From positions 6,728,798 through 6,792,797 of the forward strand of contig NZ_PHHD01000001.1 of NCBI RefSeq assembly GCF_002813445.1: 64,000 bases of DNA. Direction: 5' to 3'. Source of the DNA: Pseudomonas tolaasii NCPPB 2192. GTDB taxonomy: Bacteria; Pseudomonadota; Gammaproteobacteria; Pseudomonadales; Pseudomonadaceae. The position numbers and the translations under genes are program-made. Every line of letters starts with the position of its first letter. The first letter of the stretch is position 1. The notes under the pieces were generated by a model. The model saw only the letters and a list, made by a program, of their open reading frames with translations, had not been told where the DNA came from and ran no database searches. Below are positions 54,226 to 61,585 of this stretch, one piece after another.

Positions 54226-55155
54226 TCACGCAAAAGGGTGCCGGGGGCTGTCGATGGCCTTGAGGCCATGGCGGCCGATCAACTGCCCGTAACCCTGCAC
54301 CAGGAAACCACCGCTGCGCGCCACCCACTGTTCGCGGCGCGCGTGGTAGACCGTGGGCAGTAAGTACCAGGGCAGTTTGGGCAAATCGTGGTGCACCAGG
54401 TGCAGGTTGTTGTTGAGGAACAGCCAGGTCCACGGCCAGGACGCTTCGTTGAGCACAGTGCGCTGTTCCGGCTGCGGGTGCGGGCGGTGTTCATAGTAGG
54501 AACGGATCGACGCCAGGGACAAGGCCGGCGCGGTGACCAGCAGCAGGTAATGCCACACGGGCAAGACGCTGTAGTGGGCGATGAAGCACAACATCAGCAC
54601 GGTGACCGCGCCGTGGGTCAGCCACATCGGCCACACCTGGGGCAGGCGCTGGAATTCGTGGCGCGCCAGGCGGCTGATCGCCAGGGGCGCAGCGAGCAGG
54701 AAGCGGCCGAGCACGGTTTTGGTCAGCCAGTGCACGCCACGTTCAAACAATGAACTGTTGTTCCACTGCAGCTGGGTCAGGTAACGGCTTTCCGGGTCGA
54801 CGCCCGGCAGGGTCAGGTCTTCGTCGTTGTGGTGCAGCAAGTGGCTGTCACGGTACAGGGTGTACGGATACCACACGGCAAACGGCGCGTAGCCGAGCAG
54901 TTTGTTGATCAGAAGGGATCGCGTGGGGTGGCCGTGGAGCAATTCATGCTGCACCGACAGCCAAAGTGTCACCAGCGGGATCAGCAACAGCGTGCTCAGC
55001 CACAGACCCAGCCAGTGGCTGCCAAGCATCACGGCGAACCAACCGGCATACACGCCGATCAACAACAGCCAGGTCGGCCACTCGGTACGGGCCATAAAAC
55101 AGTCGGCCAGGGCTTCGATTTCCCGGCGTTGGGTCAGATCAAGGTAGTTGGCCAT
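54226..55155 (-). CDS. Fatty acid desaturase (membrane di-iron)
   Basis: A 309-residue inner-membrane protein with three His boxes: HELLHG (about 83), HLLHH (about 118) and HLVHH (about 252). Hydrophobic stretches lie between. This is the membrane-bound fatty-acyl or carotenoid-like desaturase/hydroxylase fold. ATG 55155 suits the family; the frame to 55191 adds 12 residues. The shared 18-nt motif is 50 bases upstream of the start. A 9-bp stem, CAGAGCAGG/CCTGCTCTG, lies in its leader at 55165-55187. Its substrate may be a lipid or other alkyl compound linked to the adjacent PhnD-like protein. Confidence 0.9.
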   Translation of the reverse strand: MANYLDLTQRREIEALADCFMARTEWPTWLLLIGVYAGWFAVMLGSHWLGLWLSTLLLIPLVTLWLSVQHELLHGHPTRSLLINKLLGYAPFAVWYPYTLYRDSHLLHHNDEDLTLPGVDPESRYLTQLQWNNSSLFERGVHWLTKTVLGRFLLAAPLAISRLARHEFQRLPQVWPMWLTHGAVTVLMLCFIAHYSVLPVWHYLLLVTAPALSLASIRSYYEHRPHPQPEQRTVLNEASWPWTWLFLNNNLHLVHHDLPKLPWYLLPTVYHARREQWVARSGGFLVQGYGQLIGRHGLKAIDSPRHPFA

Positions 55156-55205
55156 CGGCAGCTCAGAGCAGGTGTTTCCTGCTCTGTGCAATGAGGCCGG
55201 AAAAT

Positions 55206-55223
55206 CTTGCAGATCGTTTGGTT
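55206..55223 (-). promoter_or_regulatory. Shared 18-nt upstream element (desaturase copy)
   Basis: CTTGCAGATCGTTTGGTT (plus strand), identical to the element upstream of the TonB receptor. It lies 50 bases from the desaturase start. Confidence 0.6.
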
Positions 55224-55236
55224 CTAAGCTTGTAAC

Positions 55237-55353
55237 TCAGTGACCGAACAAGCCGGTTTCGGACTTCTTGGCTTTCTTGTCGGCGCGTTTTTCATCGGCG
55301 GTCTTGGCCGGTTTCTTCTTCGCGGCTTTCTTTGAATCCATACCTTTGGCCAT
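55237..55353 (-). CDS. Small Lys-rich protein
   Basis: A 38-residue basic protein (MAKGMDSKKAAKKKPAKT...) ending KKSETGLFGH. The ATG at 55353 has GGAG upstream. A longer frame to 55512 is out of keeping. Such short Lys/Ala-rich proteins recur across Pseudomonas with no known role; nucleic-acid binding is plausible. It is divergent from the GNAT gene. Confidence 0.7.
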   Translation of the reverse strand: MAKGMDSKKAAKKKPAKTADEKRADKKAKKSETGLFGH

Positions 55354-55456
55354 GATGCGTACTCCACTTAAACGGGATGTAGCATTGGGTATACCACCTA
55401 TTGGGCGGCAGAAGGCGCTTATAATCCCCGACCCGTCAACGCACCTGCTGAACACC

Positions 55457-55873
55457 ATGCCTGAATTGACTCTCGATCTGTTGGCAGAGCCCCTGTGGCC
55501 GCTGCTGAACAAGTTTTATCGCCGCCATGATTCGTCGATGAAGGCGCTCAAGGGCGGGCGTTTGTGGGTGGCGCGCGATGGCGAGATTATCGCCGGGCTG
55601 TGCCTGACGCCGGTGGTCGGCGGACAGTGGTTGACCGGGGTGTTTGTGGACCCGGCGTATCGCGGCCGGGGGCTGGCCGGGCGGTTGATTGACGCGGCCG
55701 TGGCGGAGGTGGAAGGCACGGTCTGGCTGTTGTGCCATCCGGACCTGGAAGGTATGTATCAGCGCATGGGCTTCACCCAGAACACGGTGCTGCCTCAATC
55801 GCTCAGCGAGCGTCTGGTCCGCTATAAACGCAACAAGCCGATGATCGCCATGGGCCTGAAAACCAGTGCTTAG
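55457..55873 (+). CDS. GNAT family N-acetyltransferase
   Basis: A 138-residue protein (MPELTLDLLAEPLWPLLNKFYRRHDSSMKA). GVFVDPAYRGRGLAGRLIDAAVAE is the acetyl-CoA loop and LLCHPDLEGMYQRMGF the conserved end. The longer in-frame start at 55268 runs through the small basic gene and is rejected. The acceptor is unknown. Confidence 0.85.
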   Translation: MPELTLDLLAEPLWPLLNKFYRRHDSSMKALKGGRLWVARDGEIIAGLCLTPVVGGQWLTGVFVDPAYRGRGLAGRLIDAAVAEVEGTVWLLCHPDLEGMYQRMGFTQNTVLPQSLSERLVRYKRNKPMIAMGLKTSA

Positions 55874-55967
55874 AACCGTTGGTTAGGACCACTGCGGATA
55901 ATGTGTGATCGGCCCGAACAGGGCCCGTGCTAGCCTCGCTGGCACAGTGGCCCCTTACAGGACGATC

Positions 55968-56786
55968 ATGAAAAAGACGCTTGCAGCTCTGTCCCTCACT
56001 GCCCTCCTCGTCCCGGCCTTGAGCCAGGCAGCGGATGCGCCGATTACCGCCCAGCAATACGCCAGCGTGCTCGCGGGCAGTTGGCGCGACCCGGCCAACA
56101 GCGCGCGTGATGGCTACCGTCACCCGCAGCAAACCCTGGAGTTCTTCGGCCTGGGCGCCAAACAACGCGTGATCGAGATCACCCCCGGCGGCGGCTGGTA
56201 TAGCGAAGTGCTGGCGCCGCTGCTCAAGGACCACGGGCATTACATCGCTGCCGTTCAGGCCGCCAGCACCAGCGCGTATGCCGCGACGTCCGAACAGAAC
56301 CTGAAAAAGAAATTCGCCGCCGACCCGCTGCGTTACGGCAAGGCTGAAGTTGTGGAGTTTGATCCCAAGGCGCCGGTATTCGGCAAACCCGCATCAGCGG
56401 ATGCCGTGCTGACCTTTCGCAATGTGCATAACTGGGTCGAGGCTGGCACCGCGCCGGCCACCTTCAACGCGTTTTACCAAGTGCTGAAACCGGGCGGCGT
56501 GCTGGGTGTGGAAGACCACCGGGCCAAGGACGGGGCGGATTTGCAAGCGATCAAGGACAGCGGCTACCTGACCACCGCGCAGGTGGTGAAACTGGCAACG
56601 GACGCCGGGTTCAAGCTGGCCGGGCAAAGTGAGGTGAATGCCAACCCGAAAGACACCAAGGATTATCCGGGCGGGGTGTGGACGTTGCCGCCGTCGCTGA
56701 GGTTGGGCGAGCAGGATAAGGCGAAGTATTTGGCGATTGGGGAGTCGGACCGGATGACGTTGCGGTTCGTCAAACCTGCAAGGTAA
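55968..56786 (+). CDS. Exported class I methyltransferase-like protein
   Basis: A 272-residue protein with a clear signal peptide (MKKTLAALSLTALLVPALSQAADA) followed by a Rossmann-type methyltransferase core (QRVIEITPGGGWYSEVLAPLLKDHGHYIAAVQ; NAFYQVLKPGGVLGVEDH). SAM is normally a cytoplasmic cofactor, so the exported location is unusual. It may be a SAM-binding or non-methyltransferase protein. AGGACG precedes the ATG at 55968. Confidence 0.85.
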   Translation: MKKTLAALSLTALLVPALSQAADAPITAQQYASVLAGSWRDPANSARDGYRHPQQTLEFFGLGAKQRVIEITPGGGWYSEVLAPLLKDHGHYIAAVQAASTSAYAATSEQNLKKKFAADPLRYGKAEVVEFDPKAPVFGKPASADAVLTFRNVHNWVEAGTAPATFNAFYQVLKPGGVLGVEDHRAKDGADLQAIKDSGYLTTAQVVKLATDAGFKLAGQSEVNANPKDTKDYPGGVWTLPPSLRLGEQDKAKYLAIGESDRMTLRFVKPAR

Positions 56787-56807
56787 GCAGGCTCAACGCA
56801 AAACGAG

Positions 56808-56894
56808 TGTGGGAGCTGGCTGGCCTGCGATGCGGGCACCTCGGTGTGTCAGGCAGACCGAGGGGATGCTATCGCAGGCAAGCCAGCTCCCACA
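56808..56894. repeat. REPIN, family A copy 12
   Basis: Family A doublet with a slightly changed arm (GGCTGGCCTGCGAT), between convergent methyltransferase-like and deformylase genes. Confidence 0.88.
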
Positions 56895-56919
56895 TTTTTG
56901 ACTTCATTGTGTCAGGGGG

Positions 56920-57459
56920 TTATTCGTCGGCAGTGGGGTCCATGTCCGGAAACATGACTTCAATAAACCCGAACTTGCTGAAGTCGGTAATCCGCGAGGG
57001 GTACAACCGGCCGATCAGGTGGTCGCACTCATGCTGCACCACCCGCGCGTGGAAACCCTCGGCCACCCGCACAATCGGCTCGCCCTTGGGGTCAAAACCC
57101 TCGTAGCGAATCTGCTGATAGCGGTTCACCGCGCCACGCAGGCCGGGCACGGACAGGCAGCCTTCAAAGCCCTCTTCCAGCACCGGGCTCAGTGGCGTAA
57201 TCAAAGGGTTGATCAAAATGGTCTGCGGCACCGGCGGCGCATCCGGGTAGCGTTCGCTGGCCTCAAAGCCGAAGATCACCAGTTGCAGGTCAACGCCGAT
57301 CTGCGGAGCGGCCAGGCCCACGCCGCCCACGTGCTCCATGGTCTGGAACATGTCATCAATCAATTGCCACAGCTCGGGGCTGTCGAACATTTCCGGCGGA
57401 ACCGGTGGCGCGATACGCAGCAGGCGCTCGTCGCCCATTTTCAGGATTTCACGGATCAT
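56920..57459 (-). CDS. def: Peptide deformylase
   Basis: A 179-residue metalloenzyme that removes the formyl group from nascent N-terminal Met. All three motifs are present: GVGLAAPQIG, EGCLSVPG (metal Cys) and QHECDHLIG (HExxH). This is probably an accessory deformylase, since Pseudomonas usually carries a second one with fmt elsewhere. It lies 3 bases after the YihY gene, suggesting one transcript. Confidence 0.93.
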   Translation of the reverse strand: MIREILKMGDERLLRIAPPVPPEMFDSPELWQLIDDMFQTMEHVGGVGLAAPQIGVDLQLVIFGFEASERYPDAPPVPQTILINPLITPLSPVLEEGFEGCLSVPGLRGAVNRYQQIRYEGFDPKGEPIVRVAEGFHARVVQHECDHLIGRLYPSRITDFSKFGFIEVMFPDMDPTADE

Positions 57460-57462
57460 CGA

Positions 57463-58413
57463 TCAGACTTCGTCGGTAGTGGGTTTGGAGTGGTCCCGGC
57501 CCAGGCCTGAGACGTGCTGTTTCTCATCCATGCCTGCATGTTCATCGAACTCCTTTTCCCCCGGGTCCTTGCCTTCAGCCGACATGTGTTCGATCACGGC
57601 ATTCATTTCTGCACCCAGCAGTAACACGGCGGCAGAAATATAGAAGTACAGGAGCAGGACGATGATCGCACCGATACTGCCATACATGGCGTTGTAATCG
57701 GCGAAGGTTTTTACGTAATAACCGAAGCCCAGGGAGGCGACAATCCAGACCACCACGGCCAGCACCGAGCCCGGGGTGATGAAGCGGAATTTCTGCTCTA
57801 CGTCAGGCATCACGTAGTACATGAGGGCCACGGCGAACATCAGCAGAATCACGATCAGCGGCCAGCGCAGGATGGTCCACAGCGTAACCACGAATTCCTG
57901 CATGCCGATCTGTCCGGCCAGCCACTCCATGACCTGCGGGCCGAGTACCATCAGCGCCGCAGCGGCGAGCAACATGCCGGCGATGCCGACGGTGTAGAAA
58001 ATCGACAGCGGAAAACGCTTCCAGATCGGTCGGCCTTCCACCACGTCATAAGCGGCATTCATCGCGCTCATCATCAGGCGCACGCCCGCGGAGGCAGTCC
58101 ACAGGGCGATGACGATACCCACCGAGAGCAAGCCACCCTTGGATTGCTGCAACTGGTCGATCACCGGGTTGACCTGCTCTAGCGCCTGGGGTGGCAACAC
58201 CAGCTCCGATTGCATGCGCAGCCAGGTGAAGAAGTCCGGCAGGTGCAGGAAACCGATCAGGGCAATCAGGAACAGCAGGAAGGGGAACAGCGAGAACAGC
58301 ATCTGGTAGGCCAGTGCCGAGGCGTAGGTAGGCATTTCGTCATCGACGAATTCCTTGACGGTGCGTATCAGCACCTGGTGTAGCTTGAGCCCGTCTAGAA
58401 CCGGAAAAATCAT
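57463..58413 (-). CDS. yihY: YihY/BrkB family inner-membrane protein
   Basis: A 316-residue membrane protein with about six helices (AYQMLFSLFPFLLFLIALIGF; VGIAGMLLAAAALMVLGP; WIVASLGFGYYVKTFADYNAMYGSIGAIIVLLLYFYISAAVLLLGAEMNAVIEH). This is the YihY/BrkB profile. Members were once called ribonuclease BN, but that assignment is not supported. The role is unclear. GGAGA is placed before the ATG. It is followed by def. Confidence 0.9.
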   Translation of the reverse strand: MIFPVLDGLKLHQVLIRTVKEFVDDEMPTYASALAYQMLFSLFPFLLFLIALIGFLHLPDFFTWLRMQSELVLPPQALEQVNPVIDQLQQSKGGLLSVGIVIALWTASAGVRLMMSAMNAAYDVVEGRPIWKRFPLSIFYTVGIAGMLLAAAALMVLGPQVMEWLAGQIGMQEFVVTLWTILRWPLIVILLMFAVALMYYVMPDVEQKFRFITPGSVLAVVVWIVASLGFGYYVKTFADYNAMYGSIGAIIVLLLYFYISAAVLLLGAEMNAVIEHMSAEGKDPGEKEFDEHAGMDEKQHVSGLGRDHSKPTTDEV

Positions 58414-58536
58414 AGCGTCTCCTTTCGCCGCAAAGAGGATGAGGTCGTGGGCGACTCAGGGGCCGTTTTCTACATCAAAAGTAGCCTACTTGGCGACTTT
58501 GAAACAATGACAGGGTTTTAGTTGCAGCGTGCGACA

Positions 58537-58562
58537 TAAAAACGGCCATCCGTGGATGGCCG
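58537..58562 (-). terminator. Terminator after csbD-like gene
   Basis: CGGCCATCC (58543-58551) and GGATGGCCG (58554-58562) pair around GT. On the minus strand the stem is followed by TTTTTAT, so it terminates the csbD-like transcript. Confidence 0.85.
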
Positions 58563-58581
58563 CTGGCTGCAGGTGGAAAGC

Positions 58582-58767
58582 CTATTTGGTGGCTTTCTTG
58601 ACTGCATCCTTGGTATCGCCTACGGCCTTTTCGACCTGGCCTTTCTTTTCCTGCACCACGCCTTCAGCGCGCAGTTTGTCGTTGCCGGTGACTTTGCCGA
58701 CGCCTTGCTTGATGTTGCCGACGGCTTCGTCTTTCAAACCTTTTGCCTTATCCGCTGTGCTGCCCAT
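58582..58767 (-). CDS. CsbD-like stress protein
   Basis: A 61-residue protein (MGSTADKAKGLKDEAVGNIKQGVGKVTGNDKLRAEG... KATK). The repeat-like KGLKDEAVGNIKQGVGKVTGND is the CsbD signature, found in general-stress proteins of unknown function. GGAG precedes ATG 58767; a longer frame adds seven residues. It stands alone with its own terminator. Confidence 0.92.
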   Translation of the reverse strand: MGSTADKAKGLKDEAVGNIKQGVGKVTGNDKLRAEGVVQEKKGQVEKAVGDTKDAVKKATK

Positions 58768-58966
58768 GGTATTTCTCCAGAAGAACAATCAAGGGTTTTG
58801 GTCATTACGTAAAGATTGACCCGGGCCGGTTCGGCAGAGTTTCAATTATTTTCAGGCTGCATTTCATCGTCGCTCGCAGGTTTGGCTTTATGTTTTGCAG
58901 CCAACCCATGAGAATGCGCGGCACATTCAGGCTATAACGCTGAATAACAGATCCCGTAGGAAGGTT

Positions 58967-59344
58967 ATGAAACTCAATAAAGCACAGGCCATCGCCCGCA
59001 GAAACACCGAACTGGGCGGTGCCGTACTCGGCGTCAACAACTGCCATTTCACCGACCTGGACCGCAAGCGCAACATCTGGTGGTTCGACCTGCCGGTGGG
59101 CCGCATTGCCGTGGGCCAGTACGAGTGGATCCACCTGTTGATGCATAACGCCGAGACTGACCAGTTGCTGCACCTGAAGGTGCCAACCGTGTTCCTGCGC
59201 GAGAAACTCGAAGGGCTGGTGGTACGCAACGCGGGCAAGCGCAAGCCGGAGATCACCCTGGAGCTGAGCGCGGACAAGGATTCGTTCCTCAAGGATGTAC
59301 GCCCGGCGGGTGCGGGCGTGAGCTTCGCGCAGTTTGCCCTGTAA
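58967..59344 (+). CDS. Conserved hypothetical protein
   Basis: A 125-residue soluble protein (MKLNKAQAIARRNTELGGAVLGVNNCHFTDLDRKRNIWWFDLPVGRIA). A GGAAGG ribosome site precedes ATG 58967. It is mixed alpha/beta with one hydrophobic core region (VGQYEWIHLLMHN). I do not recognise a domain. It is followed by a REPIN and a terminator shared with fadD1. Confidence 0.72.
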   Translation: MKLNKAQAIARRNTELGGAVLGVNNCHFTDLDRKRNIWWFDLPVGRIAVGQYEWIHLLMHNAETDQLLHLKVPTVFLREKLEGLVVRNAGKRKPEITLELSADKDSFLKDVRPAGAGVSFAQFAL

Positions 59345-59360
59345 GCACGCGGTTAAAAAT

Positions 59361-59449
59361 TGTGGGAGCTGGCTTGCCTGCGATAGCGATGGGCCAGTCA
59401 ACACGGGTGTAACTGATGTGCCGCTATCGCCGGCAAGCCAGCTCCCACA
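59361..59449. repeat. REPIN, family A copy 13
   Basis: Complete family A doublet with one base change in the right arm (CGCCGGCAAGCC), before the terminator of the convergent gene pair. Confidence 0.9.
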
Positions 59450-59474
59450 GTGGATTGCATTTCAATCCAGCCCA

Positions 59475-59502
59475 TAAAAAAACCCGCAATCGCGGGTTTT
59501 TT
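59475..59502. terminator. Bidirectional terminator after fadD1
   Basis: AAAAAACCCGC and GCGGGTTTTTT form a stem with a 4-base loop, with A and T tracts on both sides, right after the fadD1 stop. Confidence 0.88.
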
Positions 59503-59508
59503 ATGGGG

Positions 59509-61200
59509 TTATTTTTTAAGACCGAGCTTCTTCAGCTCTTCATCACGCAACTCACGCCGCAGGATCTTGCCCACGTTGGTAGTCGGCAAGGCATCGCGGA
59601 ACTCCACGGCCTTGGGCACCTTGTAGCCGGTGACGTTGGCGCGCATGTGCTCCATCACCTGGTCTTTGGTCAGGGTGGCCCCCGGCTTGACCACGATGAA
59701 GATCTTGATGTGCTCGCCGGACTTGTCGTCCGGCACGCCGATGGCGGCGCATTGCAGCACGCCCGGCAGGGTCGCCAGCACGTCTTCGAGTTCGTTCGGG
59801 TAGACGTTGAAACCGGAGACCAGAATCATGTCTTTCTTGCGATCAACGATGCGCATGTAGCCATCTTGCTGGATGATCGCGATGTCGCCGGTCTTCAGCC
59901 AGCCTTCGCTGTCGAGGATTTCGGCGGTGGCGTCTTCGCGCTGCCAGTAGCCCTTCATCACTTGCGGGCCCTTGATGCACAGCTCGCCGATTTCGCCCAG
60001 GGGCAGCTCGGTGCCGTCATCGGCGATGACTTTGCACAGGGTCGAGGGCACCGGAATACCGATAGTGCCGATCTGGGTGTACTGGATCGGGTTCACAGTG
60101 GCCACGGGGCTGGTTTCGGTCATGCCGTAACCTTCGCAGATGCCACAGCCGGTCACGTCTTTCCAGCGCTCGGCGGCCGCCAGTTGCAGGGCCATGCCGC
60201 CCGACAGGGTGACTTTCAGCGCAGAGAAATCCAGCTTGCGGAAACCTTCGTTGTTGCACAGCGCCACGAACAGGGTGTTCAGGCCAACGAACCCGCTGAA
60301 CTTCCACTTCGACAGTTCCTTGACCATGGCGGGCAGGTCACGCGGGTTACTGATCAGGATGTTGTGGTTGCCGATCAGCATCATCGCCATGCAATGAAAG
60401 GTGAACGCATAGATGTGGTACAGCGGCAGCGGCGTGATCAGGATCTCGCAGCCTTCATTGAGGTTCGAGCCCATCAGCGCCTTGCACTGCAGCATGTTGG
60501 CGACCAGGTTGCGGTGGGTGAGCATCGCGCCTTTCGCCACGCCGGTAGTGCCGCCGGTGTATTGCAGCACGGCTACATCGCTGCTGGCAGGGCTGGCATC
60601 GTTGACCGGTTGGCCGTGCCCCTTGGCCAGCACGTCGTTGAATTTGATCGCCTTCGGCAAATGGTAAGCCGGGACCATTTTCTTCACGTACTTGATGACG
60701 CTGTTGATCAGCAGGCGCTTGAGGGGCGGCAACAGGTCGGCGACTTCGGTGACGATAACGTGCCTGACGCCGGTTTTGGGCACGACCTTTTCCGCCAGGT
60801 GGGCCATGTTGGCCAGGCAGACCAGGGCCTTGGCACCGGAGTCGTTGAATTGGTGTTCCATTTCCCGCGCGGTGTACAGCGGGTTGGTGTTGACCACGAT
60901 CAGGCCGGCGCGGATGGCACCGAACACGGCGACCGGGTATTGCAGGACGTTGGGCAGTTGCACGGCGATGCGGTCGCCGGGCTTCAAATCGGTGTGCTGT
61001 TGCAGGTACGCGGCGAAGGCGCCGGACAATTCGTACAACTCACCGTAGGTGATGGTCTTGCCCAGGTTGCTGAAAGCCGGTTTGTTGGCGAAGCGCTGGC
61101 AGGACTGCTTCAGTACCGCCTGAATATTCGGATACTCGTCTGGATTGATGTCGGCAGCAATCCCGGCGGGGTACTTATCCTTCCAAAAGTCTTCGTTCAT
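59509..61200 (-). CDS. fadD: Long-chain fatty-acid-CoA ligase FadD1
   Basis: A 563-residue AMP-forming ligase. LQYTGGTTGVAKGAMLTHRN is the AMP-binding motif, EGYGMTETSPVATVNP and GELCIKGPQVMKGYW follow, and DIAIIQQDGYMRIVDRKKDMILVSGFNVYPNELEDVL is the C-terminal hinge. It activates fatty acids to acyl-CoA for beta-oxidation. GAGGAG is 8 bases before ATG 61200. It is the first of a tandem pair with fadD2, as usual in Pseudomonas. Confidence 0.95.
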   Translation of the reverse strand: MNEDFWKDKYPAGIAADINPDEYPNIQAVLKQSCQRFANKPAFSNLGKTITYGELYELSGAFAAYLQQHTDLKPGDRIAVQLPNVLQYPVAVFGAIRAGLIVVNTNPLYTAREMEHQFNDSGAKALVCLANMAHLAEKVVPKTGVRHVIVTEVADLLPPLKRLLINSVIKYVKKMVPAYHLPKAIKFNDVLAKGHGQPVNDASPASSDVAVLQYTGGTTGVAKGAMLTHRNLVANMLQCKALMGSNLNEGCEILITPLPLYHIYAFTFHCMAMMLIGNHNILISNPRDLPAMVKELSKWKFSGFVGLNTLFVALCNNEGFRKLDFSALKVTLSGGMALQLAAAERWKDVTGCGICEGYGMTETSPVATVNPIQYTQIGTIGIPVPSTLCKVIADDGTELPLGEIGELCIKGPQVMKGYWQREDATAEILDSEGWLKTGDIAIIQQDGYMRIVDRKKDMILVSGFNVYPNELEDVLATLPGVLQCAAIGVPDDKSGEHIKIFIVVKPGATLTKDQVMEHMRANVTGYKVPKAVEFRDALPTTNVGKILRRELRDEELKKLGLKK

Positions 61201-61232
61201 GGAAGCCCACTCCTCAGCGACGCGAATTCATC

Positions 61233-61249
61233 ATCGCATTTGATGCGAT
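61233..61249. promoter_or_regulatory. Palindrome upstream of fadD1
   Basis: ATCGCAT (61233-61239) and ATGCGAT (61243-61249) are perfect inverted repeats around TTG, 33-49 bases upstream of the fadD1 start. This is a candidate operator for a fatty-acid regulator, with no proof of the binding protein. Confidence 0.4.
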
Positions 61250-61368
61250 TATTATTGGTGTATGTTTTTTTAAGGTGAATCTGGCGCTTTAAAGCAGGCC
61301 TAGAAGTCACAAAGCGCGCCGAGAGTAGCAGCTTTGCCAAGGGCCGCCTAGAGCCAAAAGAGGGCCCT

Positions 61369-61388
61369 ACAGTCATAATCATGACTGT
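61369..61388. promoter_or_regulatory. Palindrome in the fadD1-fadD2 gap
   Basis: ACAGTCAT (61369-61376) and ATGACTGT (61381-61388) form a perfect 8-bp inverted repeat around AATC, about 170 bases from the fadD1 start. Apart from this, the 61233 palindrome and the REPIN, I see nothing else in the 385-base gap. Confidence 0.4.
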
Positions 61389-61476
61389 CCTACAATATTT
61401 GGTCACACTTTAAATCAGGCCAGGATAACCCAGCAAAAGGCTCTGGAATAAGGCTTTGAGGACCACAGATCACGAA

Positions 61477-61566
61477 TGTGGGAGCTGGCTTGCCTGCGAT
61501 AGCGGACCTTCAGTCGATATATCCGGTGACTGAAAGATCGCTATCGCAGTTAAGCCAGCTCCCACA
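61477..61566. repeat. REPIN, family A copy 14
   Basis: Family A doublet with a small change in the right arm (CAGTTAAGCCAGC), between fadD2's stop and the fadD1 promoter. Confidence 0.88.
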
Positions 61567-61585
61567 TTTTTGACGGTGTTTTATG

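Noticed and set aside
59416..61278. Long open frame opposite fadD1 (620 codons)
   Set aside because: Antisense shadow of an unmistakable ligase; it also runs through a REPIN and terminator.
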